Part shown: positions 27,769-36,547 of the stretch, one piece after another
Numbering within the stretch: position 1 is the first letter of the stretch
Layout of the letters: each line of letters opens with the position of its first letter
DNA from: Paenibacillus sp. SC116
GTDB lineage: Bacteria; Bacillota; Bacilli; Paenibacillales; Paenibacillaceae
DNA length: 64,000 bases
Reading direction: 5' to 3'
Assembly (NCBI RefSeq): GCF_024733555.1
Contig: NZ_JANIOF010000007.1
Coordinates: 124,001 to 188,000 of the forward strand
Position numbers and translations under genes: made by a program
Notes under the pieces: generated by a model
What the model was told of the DNA's origin: nothing
Databases searched by the model: none
The model's input: only the letters and a program-made list of their open reading frames with translations

Positions 27769-28884
27769 ATGAGCACACAACAATTTCAATTAGACAACAT
27801 TATCGACTTGGAAAAGTGGCAGAAGCTGCAGGATTCGCTTTCCCTTGTCACGAAAATGGCCATCATTACGACCGACTATAAAGGCGTCCCCGTGTCCCAA
27901 CATAGCCAATGTCAAAGCTTCTGCAAGGCAGTCCGTCAGGATGCATCCTTGTCTCCCTACTGCCAAAAATGTGATGCCAGAGGCGGGCTTGATGCCGTAC
28001 GGTTGAATAAGCCTTACATTTATCAATGCCACTTTAATATTATAGATATCGCCATTCCGATTATCGTGCACAATCAATATATCGGAGCAATTATGGCGGG
28101 GCAAGTGCTGCTGAAAGACGATGCAGTGCAGCTGGAACAGATCGTCACTCGTCCTCCTAGTAAGGAAACAGATGAGAAGTTCCGCAGCTTGGAACAAGAC
28201 TATGCCGCGCTTCCCGTATTGACCTATGATGAGATCACGACGATTTCCGATATGCTGTATCATTTGTGCAACTATATGGTGGAAGAAGCGATTGATAAAA
28301 ATGCTGTGATTGAAAGCTACCGCCAAGCGCTAGCAGCAAATAAGCCTATTGGGATGAAAACGGCGGCTTCCTTGCTTCACATGAACGAGGATGCTACGGG
28401 CACTGCCCATGGAGAAAATACCATTCATCCAATAGATGAAGTGGGTGTTGAAAGAGCTGCGATTGAGGGTTCAGAAGCTGTGGCTCATCGTATAGATGAC
28501 CTCGCTGATCATTCAGTTCATGGAGGAAAATCCCCTTCCCACCATAAGCCTTGTTCCAATTCGATGCTGCAACCTGCCTTTGATTATATGGCTGCCCATC
28601 GCAGTACTACGATCAAGCTAACGGAAATGGCCGACCTATGTCATCTCAGTCCGAGCTACTTTAGCCGAATGTTTACGAAGGAAACAGGGGAAAGCTTCTC
28701 TGTCTTCGTCCCACGTCAAAAAATGAAATGGGCCAAATCGATGTTGGAGACGACGGATCTATCTATATCGCAGATTAGTAATGAACTGGGATTCAGTGAA
28801 CCGAGCTATTTTATTAAGACGTTCAAGAAATTCGAGCAGATTACGCCAGCCGCCTATCGCAAGAATTGTACGACAATATCATAA
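27769..28884 (+). CDS. PocR-domain AraC regulator of gldA-dhaKL
   Basis: The 371-residue regulator begins with a PocR sensory domain: LVTKMAIITTDYKGVPVSQH, then the Cys cluster SFCKAVR and PYCQKCDARGG, then AIPIIVHNQYIGAIMAGQVLL. It ends with an AraC domain (LTEMADLCHLSPSYFSRMFT, SQISNELGFSEPSYFIKTFKKF). PocR domains sense small polyols such as propanediol, so glycerol or dihydroxyacetone is a reasonable ligand. It is divergent from gldA. ATG at 27769 has GGTGA five bases before it; ATG at 27757 is an alternative. Confidence 0.85.
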   Translation: MSTQQFQLDNIIDLEKWQKLQDSLSLVTKMAIITTDYKGVPVSQHSQCQSFCKAVRQDASLSPYCQKCDARGGLDAVRLNKPYIYQCHFNIIDIAIPIIVHNQYIGAIMAGQVLLKDDAVQLEQIVTRPPSKETDEKFRSLEQDYAALPVLTYDEITTISDMLYHLCNYMVEEAIDKNAVIESYRQALAANKPIGMKTAASLLHMNEDATGTAHGENTIHPIDEVGVERAAIEGSEAVAHRIDDLADHSVHGGKSPSHHKPCSNSMLQPAFDYMAAHRSTTIKLTEMADLCHLSPSYFSRMFTKETGESFSVFVPRQKMKWAKSMLETTDLSISQISNELGFSEPSYFIKTFKKFEQITPAAYRKNCTTIS

Positions 28885-28905
28885 TTGGCTTCACTTTGAA
28901 CAAAA

Positions 28906-28964
28906 GGGAGAGGTACTAGCATGTACATGTACACAAAACAACATGTTCTATGCTATCCTCTCCC
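28906..28964 (+). terminator. Long hairpin after PocR regulator gene
   Basis: GGGAGAGG (28906-28913) pairs with CCTCTCCC (28957-28964), extended by TAGCAT/ATGCTA inside. It lies 22 bases after the regulator stop. The T tract is modest (CTATTCCTTAATTTC). Confidence 0.6.
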
Positions 28965-29037
28965 TATTCCTTAATTTCAGTACTATTTCTTGTATGTATG
29001 GATATCTATCAAGAGCAGGATAGAAAGGAGGCTTCCT

Positions 29038-29208
29038 ATGAATGTGAAAGTATTGGAGATTGTTATTAGTATCATACTAGGCTTTTTTACAGGTGTACTG
29101 CTGAGCGACAGTTACGATATTTCTGTAAGTGGGCTTCATATTCTATTAGGCTGTATCTTTTGGATGCTTGTATTTATCTTTCTACGCCTGCCGTCCAAAC
29201 GAGGCTGA
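29038..29208 (+). CDS. Small two-helix membrane protein, unknown
   Basis: The 56-residue protein consists almost entirely of two hydrophobic segments, VLEIVISIILGFFTGVLL and HILLGCIFWMLVFIFL, separated by a short polar loop (SDSYDISVSG) and ending in PSKRG. A strong AAAGGAGG lies seven bases before ATG, so it is very likely translated. I do not recognise a family. An imperfect hairpin with T run (about 29238-29276) ends the unit. Confidence 0.6.
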   Translation: MNVKVLEIVISIILGFFTGVLLSDSYDISVSGLHILLGCIFWMLVFIFLRLPSKRG

Positions 29209-29282
29209 GCAGCTCACTAATTATATAATTGTGCACCATCATGTACAGTCATCCTAACTGTGATGTGATTTTTTCAAAAATA

Positions 29283-29318
29283 AAAATACACCTATTCGTT
29301 CACGAACGATAATAGGTG
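29283..29318 (-). terminator. Terminator after ridA
   Basis: CACCTATT (29289-29296) pairs with AATAGGTG (29311-29318) with an inner GTTC/GAAC. On the minus strand it is followed by TATTTTTATTTTT, about 22 bases past the RidA stop. Confidence 0.85.
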
Positions 29319-29340
29319 CATTGGTTTTTATATCCTATTA

Positions 29341-29724
29341 TTATTTAGCAATAGCCTCAACTTCGATCTCTACCAATAAACGAGAATCAATTAGTGCCTT
29401 CACCTCAACCATAGTCGCAACGGGTTGGATATCCCTAAAGAATTCACCGTGTGCCTTACCGATTTCTTCCCACTTCGATATGTCAGTAACAAACATTCTT
29501 GTTCTTACCACTTGAGATATGTCAGCGTCTAATTCGTTAAGAGCCTTTTCAATCGTTTGAAGAATGTACTTGGTTTGCTCATACGGATCGCCTATACCAA
29601 CTACTTCTCCATCTTTCATAGCTGTAGTCCCAGCAACTTCAATTCGATCTCCGACACGAATCGCTCGACAATATCCTACAACGGGTTCCCAAGGCGAACC
29701 TGTAAACACCTGTTTCTTGTCCAC
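29341..29724 (-). CDS. RidA (YjgF/YER057c/UK114) family protein
   Basis: RidA proteins hydrolyse reactive enamine/imine intermediates of amino-acid metabolism. The 127-residue protein opens GSPWEPVVGYCRAIRVGDRI and has IEVAGTTAM, DPYEQTKYILQTIEKAL and the C-terminal VEVKALIDSRLLVEIEVEAI strand. The substrate-binding Arg is conserved in VRTRMFV. It uses GTG at 29724, five bases after GAGAGG. Its start lies about 30 bases after the terminator of the upstream phnA-like gene, so read-through or a compact promoter must drive it. Confidence 0.88.
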   Translation of the reverse strand: MDKKQVFTGSPWEPVVGYCRAIRVGDRIEVAGTTAMKDGEVVGIGDPYEQTKYILQTIEKALNELDADISQVVRTRMFVTDISKWEEIGKAHGEFFRDIQPVATMVEVKALIDSRLLVEIEVEAIAK

Positions 29725-29752
29725 AATATCCTCTCCCCTGCAAACAATTAGT

Positions 29753-29779
29753 AAAAAACCGGGGCTTCACGCCTCCGGT
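29753..29779 (-). terminator. Terminator after phnA-like gene
   Basis: ACCGGGGC (29758-29765) pairs with GCCTCCGGT (29771-29779) with one bulge; on the minus strand it is followed by TTTTTTAC. It lies between the PhnA-like and RidA genes. Confidence 0.8.
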
Positions 29780-29795
29780 CTCTTTGTACTAACAT

Positions 29796-30134
29796 CTATA
29801 TTTTTTTCACGAACTCCGATTTCAGCTTCATTGCACCAAAACCGTCAATTTTGCAATCAATATCGTGATCGCCATCAACAAGACGAATATTTTTAACCTT
29901 CGTTCCGATCTTAATCACCGAAGAGCTACCTTTTACTTTAAGATCTTTAATAACTGACACCGTGTCTCCATCTTGCAACACATTTCCGTTGGAGTCCTTG
30001 ATCACTCGCTCGCCGTCGTTATGCTCACCTGGAGCTTGCGGGGACCATTCATGCGCGCACTCCGGGCATACGAGCAACGTTCCATCCTCGTACGTGTATG
30101 ATGAATTACATTTTGGACAATTAGGCAATTCCAT
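29796..30134 (-). CDS. PhnA/YjdM-family zinc-ribbon protein
   Basis: The 112-residue cytoplasmic protein begins with a zinc ribbon, [26 protein letters not shown] (Cys at about 5, 8, 23 and 26). A KOW-like beta domain follows, reading [20 protein letters not shown] and [18 protein letters not shown]. This is the PhnA/YjdM family, named from the phosphonate operon but without a proven catalytic role in phosphonate use. GGAGG lies ten bases before ATG 30134; the longer frame upstream lacks support. A strong terminator follows. Confidence 0.88.
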   Translation of the reverse strand: MELPNCPKCNSSYTYEDGTLLVCPECAHEWSPQAPGEHNDGERVIKDSNGNVLQDGDTVSVIKDLKVKGSSSVIKIGTKVKNIRLVDGDHDIDCKIDGFGAMKLKSEFVKKI

Positions 30135-30312
30135 TATTGCTATTCCTCCACTCTTCTCTAACTCTAATGACTGATATATAGTCACGAATACATGATATTG
30201 CATTATATTCATATTATACTGTCACAGTCTGAATTGAATAGCAAGTAAGGAACTGGTTAGACGTCCGTTAAAAACGAACATCGAGAGTCCAACGCTCCTC
30301 AACATTTCTCCC

Positions 30313-31362
30313 TTATTTCTTTCCACATTCACTTGGATTGTAACCAAACGTTTTTTTATATAGGGAGGAGAAATGACTCATATTACTGTACCCTACCATC
30401 GTTGTTGCTTCACTTATATTTACTTTTCCTTGCTCTAGCAATGTTCTTGCTGTATTCATGCGGAGGGCACGCACATAGCCAAATACCGTTGTACCGAACA
30501 ACTCCTTAAACCCTAGTTTAAGCTTATAGTCATTCAGACAAGCCATTCTGGCTAGTTCACTTAGCATCGGAGGCTGTATCCATGTGTGATCTAAAATTTC
30601 TTTTGCCTTGTATAGACTTTGAATATCATGAGCATTTAATTTAGATTTCGTTGTATAACATTCACCTGGATGGTCGTCTAGTCTACTCAAATGCATAGCC
30701 AACAACTCAAGCGCTTTTCCTTCTAAAAAAAGGTTGCGGAGGGTGCCACGGTAAGAACAATTTTGCATTTGTTCAATAAGGAGGGAGATATCGGGAACGC
30801 CAGCTAACTGCTGACAGAAAAATGAATGCTGCTTAATGGGTTCAAGTTCAGGAAGTATCATGTCCAGCTCGTTCAGATCGATTCGGAGTTCCATATGACG
30901 TATGCGCTCTTCAGAAGAAATTTCTGTGTGGACTCGAGTGCCGTCCATATATGTAAGACTGGAAACAGCCGAAGTAAGTTGAAAAGCATGTGCTTGTGCT
31001 GCCGCTTCATACACACCTTTGCCAGAAACCGTATATGAGATTTCCAAATGAGGATATTGAACATCAAAATCTAACTGGATACCATTGCTGAACGCTGTAT
31101 CGAACCAAACTAGCTCCATTCCTTTACGCAAAGGAATTCTCTGAATCGACCCCTCCCCTAAATGGGTTGGCACCAAATAATGATCTTGTTCACTTTGACG
31201 CTTGAACATCGTACACAAATCAGATTCAACATATGCATCATCTAAATGACGGCTTACGACTTGAATGTTCAAAGTTGTAACCTCACCTTCTGGTTCCCTG
31301 TCTAATCGAGAATCATTCTCACTAAAATAGTGTACTGCATTATTTCCACGCCAGCAAGTCAT
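30313..31362 (-). CDS. AraC-family regulator, PchR/YbtA-like
   Basis: The 349-residue protein has a C-terminal AraC domain: ELARMACLNDYKLKLGFKEL, FGTTVFGYVRALRMNTARTLL and VGYSNMSHFSSLYKKTFGYNP. The YKLKxGFKxxFGTTVFxYxRxxRM signature is typical of the PchR/YbtA branch that senses ferric siderophores. The N-terminal part has a cupin-like beta pattern (LEISYTVSGKGVYE). It lies next to two ABC half-transporters of YbtP/YbtQ type. ATG at 31362 has AAAGGA six bases upstream. Only about 30 bases separate it from the preceding terminator. Confidence 0.85.
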   Translation of the reverse strand: MTCWRGNNAVHYFSENDSRLDREPEGEVTTLNIQVVSRHLDDAYVESDLCTMFKRQSEQDHYLVPTHLGEGSIQRIPLRKGMELVWFDTAFSNGIQLDFDVQYPHLEISYTVSGKGVYEAAAQAHAFQLTSAVSSLTYMDGTRVHTEISSEERIRHMELRIDLNELDMILPELEPIKQHSFFCQQLAGVPDISLLIEQMQNCSYRGTLRNLFLEGKALELLAMHLSRLDDHPGECYTTKSKLNAHDIQSLYKAKEILDHTWIQPPMLSELARMACLNDYKLKLGFKELFGTTVFGYVRALRMNTARTLLEQGKVNISEATTMVGYSNMSHFSSLYKKTFGYNPSECGKK

Positions 31363-31390
31363 ATATCCTTTCTTATGGCAGCTCCCACAA

Positions 31391-31424
31391 CAAAAAAAGC
31401 CAGCTCTTATAGAAGAGACTGGCT
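31391..31424 (-). terminator. Terminator after ABC half-transporter pair
   Basis: AGCCAGC-TCTT (from 31398) pairs with AAGAG-CTGGCT (to 31424). On the minus strand the hairpin is followed by TTTTTTTG. It sits between the second ABC gene and the AraC regulator. Confidence 0.85.
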
Positions 31425-31489
31425 AACAATTTTATTTTGTTACCCTCAACATGGTTGTTATCATGGATTTGTATATTTCGAAATGTATG

Positions 31490-33235
31490 TTAGGATCGTA
31501 CATTCCAACCTTCCGCATTTTGCTGCAATCCCCACAACTTCGAATAAATACCTCCACTTGACACCAACGACTGATGTGTTCCTTCTTCAGAGACACTCCC
31601 TTGCTCAAGTACAATAATATGATCAGCATGCTGTATCGTCTTTAACCGATGAGCGATAATGACGACCGTTTTGTGTGCTACTAATTCGTTTATCGCTTGT
31701 TGTACAGCTGACTCATTTTCGGCATCGAGAGAAGCGGTCGCTTCATCAAGCAGTACAATCGGAGCATCTTTTAACAGTGCACGAGCAATAGAAATACGCT
31801 GCTTTTCTCCACCTGACAGTGTAGATCCGCCTTCACCCACAGGAGTGTCGTACCCTTGCGGCAAAGCAGCTATAAAATCATGACAACAAGCACGCTTAGC
31901 TGCCTCTTCCACTTCTGCTTGTGTCGCATTCATATTTCCGATACGAATGTTGTTGCCAATTGTATCTTGGAACAAGTAAACATCCTGGAACACGATCGCG
32001 ATATGCTGCAATAAGCGTTCAGGGTCTGCTTCGTGAAGGGCTTGACCTCCGATACGAATTTCACCTTGCTGAACATCCCAAAATCGTGAAATCAATCGTG
32101 TCACCGTACTTTTCCCGCTCCCCGAAGAGCCAACGAGTGCCGTAATCGTGTTGGGCTTAATCGTAAAAGACACATCTTTCAAAGCCGGTAATGCAGGCTC
32201 ATTGTAACTAAAAGTAACATCTTCAAATACAATAGAGCCGTTCGGATTGATATCTTTATCGCCTTGTAACGGCTGCTCTCGCCTTACATCCATAATGCGC
32301 TGTGCGCTAAATGCAGAATATTTCATCTCTCCATAATTCGTTAGCACCGCAGTCAACGGATCAAAAATTCGAGTGCCTACTAATAGGAAGAGCAAAAATA
32401 TCGGCAATGTTAACGAACCGTCCAACAGTAAATAGCTGCCCACTAAAATCATAATCGTCATGCCCGAACGAGCCAGCAGCATGGCACCCATAATAAGAGG
32501 ACCAAGAATCGCCTCCAACTGAATTGACGTTTCTTTCAAACGCAGGAACGATAATCGTAATCTTTGAAAACGATCTCCTCCCATATTGTGTGCTTTAATT
32601 TCTCGTATGCCTCCCAAATACTCTTGCAAGCGGCTGGCTGCTTCATTTCTCGCTCGGACTTGATTTTCACATAACCGTTCTTGCAAGGAATTCGTCAACC
32701 ATAACAACAGCAAGCCGAATGGAAGGGCAACAAACATCGCTAGCGTCATTCTCCAATCCAAAAACATAAGGCCTGCAAATGCAAACACAGGCATAATGAT
32801 GCCACTGATCAGCTGTGGCACATTGTGAGAGATCGTCGTCTCCACTTGAGCATAATCACTAAGCAATAAATTTGTCATATCAGCAGGATCACGCCTATTG
32901 AAAAATCCTAATGATAGACGACGGATGTGCTCTGCTAATTCCAATCGCCCTGATGCAGCCTGACGATAAGCCGTATAGTACGATCTATCGTACAGAATGG
33001 AGAATGTCCAGTACGAGATGAACATCCAGCCAAATAACAAGATGCTGACTGTCCACAATCGAGTTGTATCCAAGCCCAATTGAGGCTCCGCGAAGTACAT
33101 ATACATCGTATTGAATATATCAACCAGCAGCACCGCTGGAAATACTCTGACGATTCCATCTAGGATTGCTGCTAATCCTGTTGGCCATAAACTGCGAACA
33201 TTCCCACCCGAAATGTTAGTGAAGTATTGCATCAT
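31490..33235 (-). CDS. ABC half-transporter, YbtQ-like (partner 2)
   Basis: The 581-residue protein has six membrane segments fused to an ATPase domain. The Walker A is ALVGSSGSGKSTVTRLISRF, the signature is LSGGEKQRISIARALL, the Walker B is IVLLDEATASLDAEN, and the H-loop is IIAHRL. Exporter-fold pairs encoded with a PchR/YbtA-type regulator, such as YbtPQ and IrtAB, import ferric siderophores. It starts 15 bases after the first half-transporter gene, with GGGAGGG before ATG. The import role is inferred from context, and drug export remains possible. Confidence 0.87.
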   Translation of the reverse strand: MMQYFTNISGGNVRSLWPTGLAAILDGIVRVFPAVLLVDIFNTMYMYFAEPQLGLDTTRLWTVSILLFGWMFISYWTFSILYDRSYYTAYRQAASGRLELAEHIRRLSLGFFNRRDPADMTNLLLSDYAQVETTISHNVPQLISGIIMPVFAFAGLMFLDWRMTLAMFVALPFGLLLLWLTNSLQERLCENQVRARNEAASRLQEYLGGIREIKAHNMGGDRFQRLRLSFLRLKETSIQLEAILGPLIMGAMLLARSGMTIMILVGSYLLLDGSLTLPIFLLFLLVGTRIFDPLTAVLTNYGEMKYSAFSAQRIMDVRREQPLQGDKDINPNGSIVFEDVTFSYNEPALPALKDVSFTIKPNTITALVGSSGSGKSTVTRLISRFWDVQQGEIRIGGQALHEADPERLLQHIAIVFQDVYLFQDTIGNNIRIGNMNATQAEVEEAAKRACCHDFIAALPQGYDTPVGEGGSTLSGGEKQRISIARALLKDAPIVLLDEATASLDAENESAVQQAINELVAHKTVVIIAHRLKTIQHADHIIVLEQGSVSEEGTHQSLVSSGGIYSKLWGLQQNAEGWNVRS

Positions 33236-33250
33236 TTTGATTTCCCTCCC

Positions 33251-35086
33251 TTATACCTTCGTCGTTGAAGTGCTCGGATTCAAGCCCAATTTCCAAGTCG
33301 TCGAACTTATATGTGCCCGCCATAATGTTTGATACAAACCATCTAACCCCAACAGCTCATCATGTGTTCCCCGTTCCACAATTTCACCTTTTTTCACGAC
33401 AAGGATTTGCTCCGCCGAACGTATCGTCGATAGTCGATGGGCAATGATGAGCACGGTCTTTCCTTTTACAAGTTCCACTAATCCTTGTTGAATTTTCTTT
33501 TCATTTTCAGCATCGGCATAGGCAGTTGCTTCATCTAGAACCAAAATAGGAGCATTTTTCAAAATGGCACGAGCGATCGCAATCCGCTGGGCTTCACCGC
33601 CAGATAGATGAGTTCCCCCTTCACCTATTTTCATCTGATAACCGTCCTCTAGCTTTTCAATAAATTCATGGCAGCAAGCACGTTTGGCGGCAGCAATAAC
33701 GTCCGATTGGGATGCTGTTGAATTGCCCATTCGAATATTTGCTTCGATCGTATCGTAGAACAAATGAACATCTTGAAACACGAACGATACCGTATCCATT
33801 AACTGCTCCGTCCCCATCTCGCTTATAGGAACTCCACCTATCGTAATACCACCATACTGCACATCCCAAAAGCGCAGCAATAATTGCGCAATCGTAGATT
33901 TCCCTCCTCCAGAAGGGCCGACAAGTGCGGTTACTTCCCCTGCTCTCGCCATGAAATTTACATCCTTTAATACATAGTTAACATCGTTATGATCTTTATC
34001 ATCTTTATTTTCGTATGTAAAAGTGACCTGATGAAAAGCAACATCATAGGTAGTTGGAACTTGGGGATGAGTCGGTTCTTTCACTGCTGCCTCTGAAAAG
34101 ACAGCTTCAATCCGCTTATTGCCTTCCACAATCTCTCTCAACCCAGAGCCAACATACATTAACTTGAGCACTGGTGCAGACAAGCTTGGTGAAATGAGTA
34201 AAAACAAAATGAACGTAATCGCAAACGATTGGCTGTCAGCATTAGCATCACCACTAATGAGCCATATACCAATTGGAATAACAAACGTATATAAAGAGCT
34301 GATGACTATAAAAAATATACCGTATGGTGTTTTGTATAAGTCTGTAATGCCGATCGATATGTCTCTGTATTTTGTAACCGCCTGCTTAAACGTTAAAAAT
34401 CGAGCTGCCTTAATACCAAACACTTTAATGGCTGGCATTCCCCGAACGTACTCCACCCCCGTTGCATTCATTTCTTCCATCGCATATTGATAGTCGCGGT
34501 ACGCTTGCTGACCTTTGGCACCACCATATATTTTGGCCTGCAGCCACATGCCAACTATCATCGGGATGACCAATGCCAATGCCAGACGCCAATCCAGCCA
34601 AAATAAATATCCAATGAATAATAAAGGAACGATAACCGCACTAAGCATATCTGGTATTTGATGAGCGATAAACTTCTCAACCTTTTCCACACTAATTTCA
34701 ATAATTTTTTTTAATTCACCTGTCGCTGTTTTCGTATGATAGCCCATCGGCAATTTAGCGATATGATCGGCAAGTCGCACGCGTAATTGATAGAGGATAT
34801 GAAAGGCTGCAATATGAGAGCTCATTGCACTTATGTAAATCGCAATCAAGGCAGCAAGTAAGCTGACAAGGCTCACGATTCCCCAATATACAATCACTTC
34901 ACCGTCTATAGCAGCAGCATGTTGAGCATGTTCGAACAATTCCTTAATGATGTTATAGACAGCGATGAAGGGAACAATTTGCAGCAAACTCGACAGCACC
35001 GAAAATATCACCGATACGCTCAAAAGTCCTTTTTTCTCACTCGCTATGTTTATTAAATTGGATATATCTGAAGACTTTCGCTTCAT
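33251..35086 (-). CDS. ABC half-transporter, YbtP-like (partner 1)
   Basis: The 611-residue exporter-fold half-transporter has six membrane helices. The ATPase shows Walker A ALVGPSGGGKSTIAQLLLRF, signature LSGGEAQRIAIARAIL, Walker B ILVLDEATAYADAEN and H-loop IIAHRLSTI. It differs from its partner in sequence, which suits a heterodimer. The ATG at 35086 lies seven bases after AGGAGG; an ATG two codons earlier abuts the site. Just upstream is a GAAAA-N7-TTTTC dyad (about 35128-35144), a weak candidate regulatory site. It heads the pair. Confidence 0.87.
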   Translation of the reverse strand: MKRKSSDISNLINIASEKKGLLSVSVIFSVLSSLLQIVPFIAVYNIIKELFEHAQHAAAIDGEVIVYWGIVSLVSLLAALIAIYISAMSSHIAAFHILYQLRVRLADHIAKLPMGYHTKTATGELKKIIEISVEKVEKFIAHQIPDMLSAVIVPLLFIGYLFWLDWRLALALVIPMIVGMWLQAKIYGGAKGQQAYRDYQYAMEEMNATGVEYVRGMPAIKVFGIKAARFLTFKQAVTKYRDISIGITDLYKTPYGIFFIVISSLYTFVIPIGIWLISGDANADSQSFAITFILFLLISPSLSAPVLKLMYVGSGLREIVEGNKRIEAVFSEAAVKEPTHPQVPTTYDVAFHQVTFTYENKDDKDHNDVNYVLKDVNFMARAGEVTALVGPSGGGKSTIAQLLLRFWDVQYGGITIGGVPISEMGTEQLMDTVSFVFQDVHLFYDTIEANIRMGNSTASQSDVIAAAKRACCHEFIEKLEDGYQMKIGEGGTHLSGGEAQRIAIARAILKNAPILVLDEATAYADAENEKKIQQGLVELVKGKTVLIIAHRLSTIRSAEQILVVKKGEIVERGTHDELLGLDGLYQTLWRAHISSTTWKLGLNPSTSTTKV

Positions 35087-35363
35087 TTTCATTCCTCCTA
35101 GACGTAGTCATTGCTCCCATTTCCGATGGAAAATGATACTTTTTCTTGCCATTGATCATAAAAAAAAACCGCAAACGCAGCTACCTTGAAACGGAGCTCA
35201 TTTACGGTAAAACGGATTTTTTGCTGAAAATAAAGATTCCTATGCGAAAGACTTGCAACCTATAAAAAGAACTATCGTCTAAAGCTAGAAAGAGAAATTC
35301 ATAATGTGTGTCCCATACTACAACGTTATGCTCCGAACCCACTATGTCTATAGGAGGAACATC

Positions 35364-35759
35364 ATGAATCGAATACTGCTGGCCTTACTCATTGTTATTG
35401 CTTCCATGACAGGATGCACAAGCAGCTCACAAGAAATGGAACCGAAAAACAATGAACAAAACGCTATAAATGAAGACTTCCGTATAGATGCAGGCAGAAT
35501 TGTAGAGAAAACAATAAGATGGGAAAATAGATATCTCATTCTTCTAATTCCTAACCTAGCCAAAGAAGAAATTATGACGAAGACTCGTAATCAGCTCATA
35601 GAAGACAATCGGGAGCAAGATATCGCTTACTACTTTGTGGATGAGAAACTGTACAATACGTTAGAAATTGGACAGCAGGTGAGGGTGAAGGCGGAACTCG
35701 ATCAGTTAGAACCTTACCCACCGATTCGTTCGGTCATCGAGCTCGAAATCCTTGAATAG
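35364..35759 (+). CDS. Lipoprotein, probably DUF3221-like
   Basis: The 131-residue product has a signal peptide MNRILLALLIVIASMTGC with lipobox MTGC, so it is anchored outside the membrane. The mature part is small and beta-rich: DAGRIVEKTIRWENRYLILL, DIAYYFVDEKLYNTLEIGQQ and VRVKAELDQLEPYPPIRSV. This is the pattern of DUF3221-type lipoproteins, small OB-like domains with unknown role. AGGAGG lies six bases before the ATG. It faces the convergent Fic gene, whose stop is 23 bases away. Confidence 0.65.
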   Translation: MNRILLALLIVIASMTGCTSSSQEMEPKNNEQNAINEDFRIDAGRIVEKTIRWENRYLILLIPNLAKEEIMTKTRNQLIEDNREQDIAYYFVDEKLYNTLEIGQQVRVKAELDQLEPYPPIRSVIELEILE

Positions 35760-35782
35760 CAAAATACAATAGGATGGAACGA

Positions 35783-36547
35783 TTATTCTTCACCCACCGC
35801 AAATAAATACGCCTGCAAACTATCCATTACACATTCCATCATCAACTGAATAAACGGTTCCAATTGCCCTTCCACACTGGCTTGTTCCAACGTCTCATAG
35901 TAACGTAGTCTCATGGAATCAGTAGCCTTCACAATCGCCGGAGGGTATCCATAAGTCATCAAAATAAGGTTCATTAACAACCTTGCCGTTCGTCCATTCC
36001 CATCTGAAAAAGGGTGAATATAAACAAATCGGAAATGGAACTCTGCTGCTAGCAACACAGGATGCAGGCTTTGTCGTTGCTCATCATACCACTGGATAAG
36101 TTGCTCCATCTGTTCAGAAACATGTGTGTAAGACGGCGGCACATGTTGCGAACCCGATATTCTTACATTGACCGTTCGATATGTTCCAGCATCTTCTGCA
36201 ATATTTTTAAGGACAAGCTGATGAATCGACTTGATTACATGCTCCGAGAGAGATTGCTTGCGATCAACGATATCTTGCACATATTGAATCGCTTCAGCAT
36301 GGTTAATGACTTCGAAATGTTCTAGGAGCTTCTTACCCCCAATCGTCAAGCCTTCTTCCAATACAATCTTCGTCTCAAGCAGCGTTAACGTATTGCCTTC
36401 GATGGCATTGGAATGGTACGTCCATTCCACACGAAATACTTCATTCAAATTACGAACTGCCGCCACAGGCAATGGACGATGTGCGTCCAGTACTGATTTT
36501 AATTCATCAAGCCGTTTCAAATCCACGCTGTCCACCCACCTTCTCAT
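35783..36547 (-). CDS. Fic-domain AMP-transferase-like protein
   Basis: The 254-residue protein contains the Fic catalytic motif HPFSDGNGRTAR, which binds ATP and transfers AMP to hydroxyl groups of target proteins. An N-terminal SNAIEGN segment fits the (S/T)xxxE(G/N) inhibitory helix motif, so this is a class II self-inhibited Fic protein. The surrounding Fic fold is complete, including IHQLVLKNIAEDAG and AAEFHFRFVYIHPF. No HTH and no antitoxin neighbour are present. ATG at 36547 has a weak AGAAAGAA site. Its target is unknown. Confidence 0.9.
   Translation of the reverse strand: MRRWVDSVDLKRLDELKSVLDAHRPLPVAAVRNLNEVFRVEWTYHSNAIEGNTLTLLETKIVLEEGLTIGGKKLLEHFEVINHAEAIQYVQDIVDRKQSLSEHVIKSIHQLVLKNIAEDAGTYRTVNVRISGSQHVPPSYTHVSEQMEQLIQWYDEQRQSLHPVLLAAEFHFRFVYIHPFSDGNGRTARLLMNLILMTYGYPPAIVKATDSMRLRYYETLEQASVEGQLEPFIQLMMECVMDSLQAYLFAVGEE

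Noticed and set aside
35128-35144. GAAAA-N7-TTTTC dyad before the ABC pair as a Fur box
   Set aside because: It does not match the 7-1-7 Fur consensus (TGATAAT-N-ATTATCA) well enough; kept only as a weak remark.
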